A DNA stretch of 64,000 bases, taken from contig CM042018.1 in the NCBI GenBank assembly GCA_023525975.1, positions 104,586,001-104,650,000 on the forward strand. The letters are read 5' to 3'. This DNA is from Smallanthus sonchifolius (Eukaryota; Streptophyta; Magnoliopsida; Asterales; Asteraceae). Shown here one piece after another: positions 32,285-43,173 of the stretch. Both the position numbers and the translations under genes were made by a program. Position 1 is the stretch's first letter, and every line of letters begins with the position of its first letter. The notes under the pieces were generated by a model. It was not told where the DNA came from and ran no database searches. It was given only the letters and a program-made list of their open reading frames with translations.

Positions 32285-34098
32285 CATTCGATATGATTTC
32301 AGGCAATAACAGGAGAATCAGTCCACATATCCTTTTAATGATGTTAAATCTCATCTCTTCATACCTTAAAAAAAAATCACCCTTAACAAAATTTATAGGT
32401 TAAAATTGGATTCAATTTACTTCTTTAACTGATGGAATTTTGATTGAAAGATCTTCGATGATGCTTTAGTTTCTTCTAGATCTCGCTGCAACTTACCGAC
32501 GTTTTCGGTTTTTCTTTTGAATTTCTTACGAAATTTGTGAGAGCACATGTTTTTTGTTGTGTATCTACGACTACATAGCACGTTTGATGTTCCTACAAAT
32601 TGTTTTTATTGTAATTTAGTGTTAGTTGTTCAATTCACGTGTTCGTATCGTCTTTTGGTTTTATTGTATACATTTTCTTAAATAGTAGTTGAAATCACGT
32701 GGGTTTTATTTTATACATTTTCTTAAACTTATAAGTTTTATCTCAAATATTGTTATTGTTGTTGAATCTAGATTATCTACTGGAATTGGGTGTAGTTTAT
32801 GATGTGATCGTATGTAGATATAGTTTGGGTCAGAATTATTTCAAAACTCGTTCTCACCCGTACCCACTTTAATAAAAAAATGTTCTTCCTTTAGAACAGC
32901 CCATTCTGACCCAAATCTGCTCTGACCTATTACCAGTACCCACCTGTTTTGTATGTACCATTTTACAATGTCAAGAGAATACGTTATGGACGAGCATTAA
33001 TGATGAACCATGGTCGTATAATAAAAATGAAGAGAGAGAAGAAAATGATATAGGTGATAATAATATGATAGGATCACTAGCTTTTGGTGATCATATGCAA
33101 GTGGTAAGTAATAGTGGAAATATTGGGAAATGCGTCATAGGCTTCATGACAAGATAAAAGTGAAATAGCAAAATGTAGGTGGTTATAGGAAACAATAACT
33201 CGTAACATGAACCCAACAAGTGCTCGTATGATAAAAACAACCTATGTGATGGCTATGGTGTAACATAACGTATTCGTCATAAATAAAAACTATGTAGTTC
33301 ATAAATAAAAACTACGTAATTACAAATGTCTAGGGTGGTGACAGAAGTGGTGAGATCACTAGTAATAATGATCACTTTTAAGCAAAGAACTGCGATAATC
33401 ACAAAAACACATATACCTTGCTTTAAGTTTGATATACAAAGACGGTTATGTAACCGCATTTTTTTCCCTTCTGACTTGCACAGTTGCACACAATAACCAC
33501 AACCATCCCTTTTTCCCCCAATGGAAGTGAACAATGATTCTGCAAAGATCCTATCTTCATGAAAATTATAAAGCTAATTGCTTTTATTCTTGTCTCTATA
33601 CTTAAAGACAAAACAATAAGACTCAATTGAACAAATTCAGGGGTGGGTGGAAATAACCCTTCTCAAGCATATACATTAACAGAAGCATAAAGACCAGCAA
33701 AATTTTCAAAATAATTCTCAAAATCAAGATTTACCTCGACACGTATAAAAGAACAGTATACTCATGATTATGCATCAACCCAATGATCACGAAAAAATTT
33801 GTGTTCAAATCGCAATATATGATATCTCATTAGCATTCTATAATTCGAACCATGAATTTCCTCTACCGGGAACTTATTGTTCTCTTTTCGAAAGACGTTT
33901 ATATAAGATCTAATCTTACCTCACATGAAGTTTTCCTTTCAAAAAAAAAGTAGTCACAGTTTTGAGCAGATCCCAGAATTCTGTACACCTGCAAAAAATC
34001 ACATAAAGAACAGGAAAAAAGAATCAATACTAGGTTCTGTTTAATGGGGTGCAATCAACAACATTTTGAAACAAATTCTACCAACCTTAAAAAAAAAA
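32285..34098. other. intergenic, no gene supported
   Basis: AT-rich DNA with scattered short reading frames on both strands (for example 33277-33626 minus). None has a recognisable domain. A possible splice-like acceptor followed by a short open stretch on the minus strand near 33985 could not be tied to any protein. Confidence 0.4.
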
Positions 34099-34099
34099 G

Positions 34100-34128
34100 G
34101 GTCGGTGGCAACTCACAAGCCACCGACC
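34100..34128. repeat. perfect 10-bp-armed hairpin
   Basis: GGTCGGTGGC, a 9-base loop (aactcacaa), GCCACCGACC. It is preceded by an A run and followed by AT-rich DNA. No T tract follows on either strand to suggest a terminator. Confidence 0.9.
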
Positions 34129-34708
34129 AAAGTTTAATAATTCACCCCTTACTTTATCAATTTTTATATTTGCCCCTTTAATTTTATAAATTTTTAAATA
34201 TATCCCTTAAGTTTTTAAAATTTTAAGTTTACTCCTACACATAATTCTAAACTCTACACTTTAAATTTCTAAACTCTCAAGTTTATCACTCAAATTTATT
34301 TTCTTTTTCTTTAATTTTTTTATATTCGTTTGTAAAGATTACTTCTTTTCTATTTTTGTTTTGTTTTTACTTTATTACCAACTTCTTTTACGAATTTGTC
34401 GTTTCAATGTTAACTCCTATTCGTGCCGCAATTTATCTATTTTTCGATTTCCATGACCGAGTCGTGGCAACTTCATACGTTTCTTTTATGTACTTAGTCA
34501 CGTTATTGTTGACGCCGCAATGCGCGTAACGAGCTTCGCAAACCCGCCGCATCGCTTGGGCTTTAAATATGTACTTAAATACGTTAGTATCATCGTACGG
34601 TGCCGCCGCAAGACGCGGGCCATTTTTTCTAGTTAATAACAAATGACATCATGAAGCTGATTATGCTAAATGGATCAATATGTAATATGAATGGGGCAAA
34701 TAACATGA
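34129..34708. other. intergenic, no gene supported
   Basis: AT-rich with a more GC-rich patch at 34500-34620 (gccgcaatgcgcgtaacg, acccgccgcatcgc). The patch looks like a fragment of an old repeat, but I cannot name the family. Confidence 0.35.
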
Positions 34709-34716
34709 CAATTGAC

Positions 34717-36044
34717 TAAGTCTGGCAAAACGGGTGGGTTGGATTGGGTTAGTTAACGGGTCAGAATGGGTTTGGGTCAGGATGGGTTATAACCAAAATG
34801 AGTACGGGTCAAAACGGGCCGTTTTAAAAAAAATATCAATTTGCTTCGGATCATATTAGACCAAGTGATATAGTATAGAGACTAAACTTGTAATATTGTG
34901 TTCTATATAAACACCTCTTTATGTAAACCCTAAACACACAATTACATTCTAATACAATCATATTACAAGGTTTAACTTGGTATCAGAGCTAGGTTACAAC
35001 CACCTGAAAACATCTCCGGCGGGGCGGCCGCCGCTCCGCCACACCTCTCTTTTCTTTACAAGCTTTTTTTTATCGTTCAATAACCAGATCCCCCACCACC
35101 AAACAACCGCGCTTAGTCTTCTCTATCCACTCCTACTGCCGCCGTCAACCACCACTGCCGCCTCCACCTATGGCGGAACCCTAGCCGCCACAGCGGCGGT
35201 ACCCTATCCGCCACCACAAACACCACCGTCGCCGCCCTAAACCCTAACTCCTCCCCGTCGCCGCCACTATACAACAATGGTCGTTTTTCCGACGACGTGC
35301 GCCTCGCGAAAGCCACAATGCTTTCAGTTCCGTTTATTCGAGGGTTGCATAAAAAAAATAGAGATCTACAATAAGGGAGTAAAAAAAAGGGGGAACAAAC
35401 CCATAGTTGTTGAAGAACTCCGGCGAACGACGAAGTGGTGAAGGCCGGAAGAAGATTAGGGTTTTCCTAATGTAGTTTCGATTGGGCCTTTGAGGCTGGG
35501 CCTCACAAGCCCATTTACTATTGCTGTAAAAAAAAAGAAAAAAAATGTGTGTGACGGGCGAAAACATGGTGAAGAAGGAGAAGATCAACTATCCTTTTAG
35601 TTTTATGTTTTTATATTTTCAACCTAAATCTCTCCCGAGCTTAGTTTGCGGGGGAATATTAGACTAAGTGATATAGTATAGGGACTAGACTTGTAATATG
35701 GTGTTCTATATAAACACCTCTTTATGTAAACCCTAAACACACAATTACATTCTAATACAATCATATTACAAGGTTTAACTGATCAGAATAGGTTGTAACC
35801 AAAAAGTGGCACGGGTTGAAATAAGATGTCATAGAAAAGAAAAGTACCAAAATTTGCTACCCGTTTGAACCAATTCTAAATTTACATAGTTTTTAGGCGA
35901 CCCATCTTGACCCAAATTTTTTTAAGGTGTTACCCATTTCAACCTGTTTTGTGTTATGGTGTTACCCAATTCAACCCAAAATACAAAAAATATTTACCCA
36001 AACCAACCCATTTCCTTTGCTTTGGGTCAAGATTGCCAGGTCTA
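34717..36044. mobile_element. non-autonomous hAT element carrying a nested TRIM
   Basis: Ends TAAGTCTGGCAA and TTGCCAGGTCTA (inverted, two mismatches), flanked by perfect 8-bp duplications caattgac (34709-34716 and 36045-36052). Own sequence is about 400 bp of gggtt/aaccc-rich subterminal repeats. Its right end is about 120 bp past the stop codon of the 7TM gene, so it probably lies in or next to that gene's 3' UTR. Confidence 0.9.
34854..35780 (+). mobile_element. TRIM-like LTR element with TA...CT ends
   Basis: Two 124-bp LTRs (34854-34977 and 35657-35780) differ at four positions and start TATTAGAC, end TTTAACT. Five-bp duplications gatca flank them (34849-34853 and 35781-35785). TGGTATCAGAGCT begins directly after the left LTR (initiator-Met primer site), and a purine tract (gtttgcggggga) precedes the right LTR. 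The interior (about 680 bp) has no gag or pol; a Pro/Ser-rich 87-codon frame starts in the primer site and is probably not a gene. TA...CT is one of the known non-canonical LTR end motifs. Confidence 0.92.
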
Positions 36045-36166
36045 CAATTGACAAATTACAACTACTTACAAAACTTCATACATAGTAACGGCATGGATCT
36101 AACAATCAACTATAAACTTCTGAATTGGATGACTCTTGTATCGAACAGACCTGGAACGAAGATATA

Positions 36167-37471
36167 TCACAGTTCAAATTCATCTTCAAGCTTCAATTGC
36201 TCGGATGCAGCTTCCTCATCATCATCATCGATTGCCAAATATGGATTATGAGCTTCTGGTTTGAAATTATATCCAGTAAACACATAGAAAGCAAGAGTAG
36301 CCATCTCAGCAGCCACCACACTAGTCCAAAGATACTTATACGATGTAATCGTCTCCAACGCATAAACCACAACCCTAGTGAAGTAAATGTAGCATATAAC
36401 CACAACATAATACTGTCTAAACAGCGTCAATTTCATCAAATTAACCGCTGCTTTCCCATCTGTCCTAGCCGCCTCTCTCAAATTCTTAATCGACCACACA
36501 ATCGGGAACAAAACCGCACAACAACAGATCACATCAACCAACAAAAACACCTGCTTCCAAGTCACCCAATCTTGCCCATACGGCCCTGACTCATCTATAA
36601 CCACTTGAGCAATGTTAGCAACCACTTGGAGCGGGATCACAATCATCAAAACCTTCTTTTCCTTATCTTGTAGATACGGTTTCAAAAACGACCATCCCGT
36701 CCCAATCAATACAATCAATGTAAACAATGTAATTCCTTTCAAGAAGCTGAAGATATAAAACAGAATATCCCAACCATGTGCGCTACCAGTTCGCTTAATA
36801 TACGACTTATCCTCAGCTTCACATAATAAGTTCAATGCCTTTAGAACCACAACAGCAAGCATAAAGAAATGGATTCCAAACACTGTTAACCGCTTTTTAT
36901 ACAACAAGTAAATCCAAGCTGATGCTAAAGTAAAGTAAATGAGAAAGAACAGAAAATAAACCCTAGGCAGAACGGTGATTCCGGCGGAGAGGTAATCGCG
37001 AGATTTCGATCTGCCGTCGAGATTGTACATAGCAGATCTGACGTCCATTGATACCTTGAGCTGCGGGAGGCAATTAGCGAAGACGAGAGTGTACTGATCG
37101 GCATCGGATTGGAGGAAAAAGTGATTGAAACTTGTGGCGCCTTTCGCGAGCGAATTGAAATTGTAAACCTCCTTGATGATGTTCGATTGAAGCGCATAGG
37201 CGATCTCGGCGTCCTCGATCTGTTGGAGCACCTGGAGCCATGAATCACGCGTGCAGAGGAAAAAACCTAGTTTCGATAGGTCTGGATCTGGTGAAGAGAA
37301 CGATAGTTTTGTGACGTTGAGTTCGAGTCTGCCGTTGTGAGTGAAACCGAATTCGTCGAAAGGGATGATTGGGCGGGGGTCCGAACGGATGTCGGTGAAA
37401 CGGATTTCGGCGGTGGAGGTGGAAATGAAGGAGGCGAGGAAGAGGAGGATGACGGAGAAGGAGGATGCCAT
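36167..37471 (-). CDS. GOST / lung seven-transmembrane receptor-like protein (CAND6/7 type)
   Basis: An intact intronless frame of 434 residues. It has a signal peptide (about 1-21, MASSFSVILLFLASFISTSTA), a lumenal GOLD-like domain (about 22-160), then seven hydrophobic segments from VYFLFFLIYFTLASAWIYLLY (about 170) to the segment before TGYNFKPEAHNPY, and an acidic C-terminal tail (DDDDEE...LEDEFEL). This architecture is that of the GPR107/108-like lung-7TM family, which in Arabidopsis includes the candidate GPCRs CAND6 and CAND7. Animal relatives act in Golgi-endosome trafficking; G-protein coupling in plants is unproven. The start is the first ATG and opens directly into the signal peptide. 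No damage is seen. Confidence 0.92.
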   Translation of the reverse strand: MASSFSVILLFLASFISTSTAEIRFTDIRSDPRPIIPFDEFGFTHNGRLELNVTKLSFSSPDPDLSKLGFFLCTRDSWLQVLQQIEDAEIAYALQSNIIKEVYNFNSLAKGATSFNHFFLQSDADQYTLVFANCLPQLKVSMDVRSAMYNLDGRSKSRDYLSAGITVLPRVYFLFFLIYFTLASAWIYLLYKKRLTVFGIHFFMLAVVVLKALNLLCEAEDKSYIKRTGSAHGWDILFYIFSFLKGITLFTLIVLIGTGWSFLKPYLQDKEKKVLMIVIPLQVVANIAQVVIDESGPYGQDWVTWKQVFLLVDVICCCAVLFPIVWSIKNLREAARTDGKAAVNLMKLTLFRQYYVVVICYIYFTRVVVYALETITSYKYLWTSVVAAEMATLAFYVFTGYNFKPEAHNPYLAIDDDDEEAASEQLKLEDEFEL

Positions 37472-37758
37472 TGGCCGAGAAGTGTATGGAAAAGCTCAGA
37501 TCTGTGACAGTTGGGTGAAGAAAGGATATGAAGGTTGGATTTGAAATACGGATAACAACGGTTTAACAAATTAATTAATTATTCTTTTTCGAATCTGAGG
37601 ACGAGCGTCGGTGGAAGGTGCAGCAGCCGTGGTGCAACGTGCGTGTCGTGAAATGAAACGTTACAAGTTATTATTTAATATTTTTAGTGAAAATTCTTAA
37701 CTAAGCATGTGTGTCACAAGATAAATATTTTACTTTTATTAGAAAAAGAAGTATTTTA
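37472..37758. promoter_or_regulatory. promoter side of the 7TM gene
   Basis: The interval upstream of the minus-strand 7TM gene up to the hAT insertion (duplication at 37759). I see no unambiguous promoter element. The hAT insertion lies about 290 bp upstream of the start codon, so both flanks of this gene carry hAT elements. Confidence 0.4.
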
Positions 37759-37959
37759 TATGAGTACAGTGGCGGATTCAATAATTTTTTTCAAAGGGGT
37801 TCACTTTTTTAGATGCTCCAATTTCATAGGGCCGGACAAAAAAAATTCGGACGTTTCGGGTCGGCTTGATGGTTCGGGTCGGGTAAAGTTTATCACATAA
37901 CAAGGTTTGATGGTGCTATATGAAAATATCTTTTAATATCTATAATAATACATAGGAAT

Positions 37960-38185
37960 CAAATTCAAATTAACATCTAAAACCTAAATCAACATCTAAA
38001 TTTACATCTAAAATCTAAAATAACATCTAAAATCTAAATTAACATTCAAATTAACATCTAAATCAACATCTAAAATTCAAATTAACATCTAAATCAATAT
38101 CTAAAATTCAAATTAACATCTAAAATCTAAATTAACATTCAAATTAATATCTAAATTAACATTTAAATTAACATTCAAATTAACC
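37960..38185. repeat. irregular AACATCTAAA tandem repeat
   Basis: About fifteen variants of a 10-15 bp unit (attaacatctaaa, attaacattcaa) in the left arm of the outer hAT. Confidence 0.85.
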
Positions 38186-38338
38186 CTAGATTTTCTTTTT
38201 CAAACAAGAGGGAATAAAAAATCAACTAATTACTAACCTGTGGTGGAGACCGGAGAGACTGGCGGCAGCGGTGCGGTGGGCCGGTGGCCGGCGGAGGCAG
38301 GCAGCAGCAGTGACGGAAGGCGGAGTTGGAGGTTGGAG

Positions 38339-41230
38339 TAGAGGTGGGCAAAAAAACCGGTTTCAAACCGGGTCCCCGGAACCCGACCCAAACCGGGTTC
38401 ACAACCAAACCGGTTTCACCCAACCCGATCCGAAACCCGATCCAAACCGTAGGTGTTTTACCAGTTTTTAAAATTTTTTTGGATACCGGTTCTTAACCCG
38501 ACCCGGTCCGGTTTCACCCTCAAACCGGTTTTCGGGCCCGAACCGGTTCTCAAACCGGTTCCGAACTGGTTCGAACCGTTGGAATTTTCGATTTTAACGG
38601 CTTTATAGCCGTTCCAACGGCTATTTGACCGTTTTTTTTTTTTGTTTTTTTTGTATTTTGGAGCCCATATAACTTGTATAAATAGGTGTGGGTTGTATTG
38701 GTTCAACCACACAATTCCAAAACGCTCTCATTTCTAAAAAACGCTCTTATTTCTCAAAAACGCTCACGCTCGAAAGTCGAAACTCTCAAAATGGCAAACG
38801 AATCTCAACAATCTAATATTCTTGGTGCTTCTCAAAGTGTTAGTGCTCCCACGGTTGTGCGGGTTATTTCTACAACAAGGAATCCCAATGTTTGGCAACA
38901 TTTCGATTTATGCGAAATGTCGAATGGTGGTCATAAGGCTCGATGCAAGTTGTGCGGGCATTTTTTTGGAAAAGACGCAAACACAACTTTGAAGAATCAC
39001 ATTGAAAAAAATTATTGTTCGGTTAAAAAGTCTCAAGCTTCGCAAGGTCAAACAAGTATGACAAACGAAGGTAATATTTTTGCGTATAATGTTGACTTGG
39101 TTCGGGAGAGGATGACGCATTTTGTGATTCAAGAGAGTCTACCTTTCAAACACTTTGACAACGAGCGTTTGACTCGGCTTATTCAACAAACGCTCCAACC
39201 TCGCTACACTCATGTAAGTCGTGCTACTCTTAGACGAGATTGTATAAATATGTGGAAAAAAGCTAAAGTATAAATAATAAATGAATTTGAAAATTTAAAA
39301 ACCGGTATTAGTTTAACTTGTGATGTTTGGTCGGCTCCCCACAATTTGCCGGATTCTTACATTTGTGTTACCGCTCATTGGATAAATCCGGAAAGTTGGC
39401 AAATGATGAAACGTACTATTGCGTTCGATATTTTTGCATACCCCCACACCGGTGACAATTTATTTTATATTTTAGACAAAGTTATAAGAACTTTTAAAAT
39501 AGAAACTAAAGTTTTTTCAATATCGTTTGATAACGCCTCGAATAATACCGTCGCGGTAAAGCAACTTATTTTAAAATATAACCCGATTTGTAATGATATT
39601 TTTTTCCATAGCCGATGTGTTGCACATATTATTAATTTAGTTGTGCAAGATGGTCTTAAACACATTAACGATGTTAGAAATCAATTTAAACAAATGTTGC
39701 GTGACATTTTTCATACAAGTCAAAGAAGATATCATCGATATATAAAATTTTGTAAAGACGGGCAAACCGAATGTTTAGGTCCAAATTGGGACGTTTCAAC
39801 ACGTTGGAACTCAACGTGTAACATGTTCGAAAAAGCCATTCAACAAAAACGAAGTTTGCAAATGTTTCATTCCCAACTAGCAAGGCAAAATAAAGTAACA
39901 AAATTTCCGACATCGGGTTGGGGTATCATTGAAGGTGTAGCCGATATGCTCCATATTTTTAAAACCGCTACAACCTATTTATTGGGAGTTTACTATCCCA
40001 CAAGTCCTTTGGTTTTAAATCAACTTTTTTTAATGGTCGAAAAATTAAACGAATATTCCATGCGAGGCGGCATATTTAAAGAAATGATACCGCCAATGAA
40101 AGAGAAATTTAAAAAATATTTTAAAGAAATGCCTCCGATTATTACTTGCGCCGCAGCCTTAAACCCGTGCTTAAATGTTTCGGGTGTTGAAACTTTAATT
40201 GAAAAAATAATTTACGGTTTGGATTTATACGAAGAAGACGTATTTTTAACGGATAGAGCAAAAACTATTTTTACACAAAATTTGTCTACTTTATTTACTG
40301 TTTATGTTGAAAAATATGGTACAACATCTACCGTTCATGAGCAATTTAGAAACGCTCCATCAAGTGCAAGTACTAGTCGGAGTTCAATGTTAAACTTATT
40401 TAATACTATACTTAATGAAAATAGTAAACGTCAACGGGGTAATACCCCAAGTAGCGAATTAGGTAGATATATCGGTTCGGATTTTTTAACCGGTATGAAT
40501 GCTCATGATTTTGAGACATTTGATATCTTGGCTTGGTGGAAAGGGAAGGAAAACCAATTTCCCGTCCTATCCGCTATGGCCCGTGATCTACTAACCGTCC
40601 AAGCTTCTACGGTAGCTTCGGAATCTGCTTTTTCTGTTAGTGGCAGGGTTGTTTCTTTACGAAGAATAAGACTAACTCCGCCATCGGTGGAAACGTGCAT
40701 TTGCTTAAAAGATTACTTGGACGCGGCGGAAAGAATACAACATATATCTTCCCTTGAAGGCGAACTCGAAGTCGAGGGAGAGATATACGAGGACGAGGTG
40801 GAAGGAGGATTGATTGAAGCAATCGGCGAAGACCTCCTACGAGGGAGTTCGGGATCCGACTAGTACCGACTACCCGGATTTTCAATATATCCACGAAGAA
40901 GACTTTTATATTTAATGTATTTTTAATTTGTAAACTTTTAATTATTTGTTTTGTAATTTCTAAACTTTATCTTGTATGTTTTGTAATTTTTAAGTTAATT
41001 TAATATCTTTAACGGTTAATTTTTTTAAAATCCGGGTAAACCGGTTTGGGACCCGAACCGGTTTAGTAGCCAACCCGGTTTCAACCCGGTCTGATCCGGT
41101 TTGGTAGGGTTGGGTTCGATGATCCTGGAACCCGGTTCGTGACCCGAACCGGTTTGTACGTCGACCCGGTCCAACCGGGTTTTGCTCAACCCGAACCGGT
41201 TTCGTTAAAAAACCCGATTTGTACACCAAC
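38339..41230 (+). mobile_element. autonomous-type hAT transposon, 2.9 kb, nested
   Basis: Left end TAGAGGTGGGCAAA, right end TTTGTACACC(AAC), an imperfect inverted pair. The flanks ggttggag (38331-38338) and cgttggag (41231-41238) match at seven of eight bases. Both subterminal regions (38350-38600 and 41030-41215) are dense with ACCGGTTT and ACCCGG repeats in opposite orientation. It encodes one transposase. Confidence 0.88.
38791..40863 (+). pseudogene. hAT transposase with a single internal stop
   Basis: One frame of 690 codons from ATG 38791 (MANESQQSN), with only TAA at 39271 (codon 161) interrupting. Domains: BED zinc finger (about residues 35-75; CKLCGHFF...HIEKNYC); the RNase H-like start SLTCDVWSAPHNLPDSYICVTAHW; IAFDIFAYPHTGDN, DNASNN and RCVAHIINLVVQDGL; and the hAT dimerisation region near the end (ILAWWKGKENQFPVLSAMARDLLTVQASTVASESAFS...). 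The rest of the frame is open, so the stop may be recent. There is another ATG after the stop (39346), but it would lack the zinc finger. Confidence 0.93.
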
Positions 41231-41939
41231 CGTTGGAGGCTGAAACTCTGAAAGAAAGCGGCGACCTGCTTTCTTTCCCTAATCCCTGCGACCTGCTTTC
41301 TTTCTCTCTTTGTTATAGCAGCCCAACAAAAGAAATAAAAAACAGTCAAAAGGCCCACCAGTGTTTTTAAAACAGGCCCAGTCGCTGAAAAAAGGCCAGG
41401 ACGAATTCAGGTAAAAAAAAAGGTTTAAAACAATGTCAGGAGATTCGAACACGCAACCTCCAGGTTATAAAGCAAAGCCTAAACCGCTACATCACTTGTT
41501 AAACTTTGTAAAGGGGTTCACTCTATAATTTTTGTATGGGGTTCACCCCAGTTTTTTTATCTAACGTTCTATAAAATTTTCGAAACTCGGGGGTTCCGGT
41601 GAACCCCCTCCCGCGTATGTAAGTCCGCCCCTGTATGAGTATATTACTATAAAGTTCATATAATAAAGTTTCAAAGGGTGTTTACATTTAAAATATATCA
41701 TTGATCATATTTTCGTTATTAGCATATCCACAATTTGCAAAGTGAGAAGAGCATATGTATAGAATATAAGTACTTAATGTTTAATGTATGTTAGTTATTT
41801 TTTGTAATTTTACCCTTAAACTTCTAAATTATGAAAAAGTTACTTTTAAGCCCCTGAACATTAAAAAAAAGTTCTTTTCTTTTCACAAACTTATACTACA
41901 GCCCCTGAACTTTAATAAAGTTATCATTTACACAATGAA

Positions 41940-42100
41940 TTTTTTTTTTGAACGCCACCGGGAGACTCGAATGGCGACCACGTGGTGCACCGCCAATCCT
42001 TATTCAAATTCCATCCTTGAGGACAAGGACGTTTTCAAGGGGTTAGGAATTGATACGTACTGAAGTTGGGTTCAAGCCACGTCATCGATGTCCAACATGC
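41940..42100 (+). mobile_element. fragment of gypsy pol end and LTR start
   Basis: The frame around 42010-42063 reads ILEDKDVFKGLGIDTY, the usual C-terminal wording of plant gypsy polyproteins just before the 3' LTR. A purine run (caaggggttagg) then TGATACGTACTG could be the polypurine tract and LTR start. The element's other parts are absent and no target duplication was found. Confidence 0.45.
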
Positions 42101-42414
42101 CCATACCATGCATGCACACATGTATAAGAACGTGTGGGCTACTGCAAATTACCTTGTTTTATTAGTTGTTAAGTTTATGTTAGAGTAGTGGCTTAGTAGG
42201 TTAAGTTTACCCATGTTTTATTCAGTTATTTCTTGTTCAGTTTTTCTTGTTCGTAAGCCTTTAAAAAGGCATCACTATCTTGATGAATGGTAAGCAGAAA
42301 AGTGATCCAAATTAGTCTCTTCTTCTATCTTGTCCTTGGAGTCTAACCCACTCAACGGGTTACTATCAAGGCCGAAGCATATTGATGTTCGGCTTCATTA
42401 TTTAAGGGATCGGG

Positions 42415-42868
42415 TCAAATGTCAATCAAGATGTGGTGAAGTTAGTTTTCCGCATAACTGAAGAACAAGTTGCGGATATTGTAACGAAGCCTGTGAAGCT
42501 TGATGTTTTCATCTTACTTGTAGTGCAGGACTTGCAAGGTTGATTCTGAGATTAAACCGAAGCTTGAAGATTCAAGCTGGCTCAGTTTAGGGAAGGAATT
42601 TGTTGAAGTTAGTTTTCTATCTATCGAATAATGGGCATTTAGCCCAAGACTGAATCCAAGTCCAGGTCACTGTGGGCTTACATCTAGCCCATGTTTTAGT
42701 CCTTTGGTCCACGTTTTATTTTTTGTTAAGCTTTGAGTCAGTCAATTAAATAGGTCATGAATATGATCGTTCCACTTTCTCTGGCCCTGTTATCCACATC
42801 GGATAGAAATGCCGCCAGGGTGGCGGTTACGGTGTTTTAACTGCATACATCGGTGGAGATTAGGTTTT
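42415..42868 (+). mobile_element. fragment of copia RNase H end and 3' LTR
   Basis: The frame near 42430-42525 reads VKLVFRITEEQVADIVTKPVKLDVF, the C-terminal copia motif (ADIxTKPL). GGGAAGGAATT then TGTTGAAGTTAG at 42601 looks like polypurine tract plus LTR start. The LTR is invaded by the LINE fragment at 42885. The rest of the element is missing. Confidence 0.6.
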
Positions 42869-42884
42869 GGAATTTGAACAACTT

Positions 42885-43157
42885 TTTTTTTGAAAGGCAA
42901 ACTTTTATAAACAAACCAACCATCTGGCAGCAGCTAAGATGGAAACATACAAAGGGGACAAAAAAAGGAAAAAAACATATACAAAGTTACATTATGTTGA
43001 AATTAATCCAATCCTAAGAGAATTGTAGTTTGACCTATTTTTTATTCAAAGATACCCAAGCGACTTGACGTCTTCAATTATATTTTCCGCTTTAACTGGA
43101 TTACTTGAGAAATGAGCCTTGTTCTTTGCCCGTCAAATGCACCAAACGGCAATAACT
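42885..43157 (-). mobile_element. 5'-truncated LINE (L1-type) 3' end
   Basis: On the minus strand the sequence ends in a poly-A (T run at 42882-42891). A decayed ORF2 C-terminus can be read (VIAVWCI-RAKNKAHF ... IIEDVKSLGYL-IKNRSN), typical of plant LINE-1 ends. Perfect 16-bp duplications ggaatttgaacaactt lie at 42869-42884 and 43158-43173. Confidence 0.9.
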
Positions 43158-43173
43158 GGAATTTGAACAACTT

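Larger units (their letters stand above)
37767..41633. mobile_element. outer non-autonomous hAT element hosting another hAT
   Basis: Ends CAGTGGCGGA and TCCGCCCCTG (inverted, one mismatch), flanked by perfect 8-bp duplications tatgagta (37759-37766 and 41634-41641). Own sequence is about 970 bp: 37767-38338 and 41231-41633. It contains a tandem array at 37960-38185 and, on the right, a tRNA-like GATTCGAACACGC stretch (about 41443) of uncertain origin. Confidence 0.92.

Noticed and set aside
32074..32403. 109-codon frame on the plus strand
   Set aside because: Most of it is the ACCGGTTT-type repeat of the hAT MITE translated.
33985..34020. A splice acceptor and exon of a host gene on the minus strand
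   Set aside because: The open stretch is short and matches no protein I recognise.
34977..35240. 87-codon Pro-rich frame in the TRIM as a captured gene
   Set aside because: It starts inside the primer-binding site and has low-complexity composition.
36125..36589. 154-codon plus-strand frame opposite the 7TM gene
   Set aside because: Shadow frame; the minus strand encodes a complete 7TM protein.
38226..38712. Minus-strand frames rich in Pro/Gly/Asn at the hAT left end
   Set aside because: They translate subterminal repeats of the hAT element and overlap its transposase leader.
39346..40863. A separate intact transposase gene starting at 39346
   Set aside because: It is in the same frame as 38791-39270, separated only by one stop. 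Starting there would drop the BED zinc finger and part of the core.
41430..41500. A SINE from the GATTCGAACACGC motif
   Set aside because: No A-box, tail or target duplication; it lies within the outer hAT's own arm.
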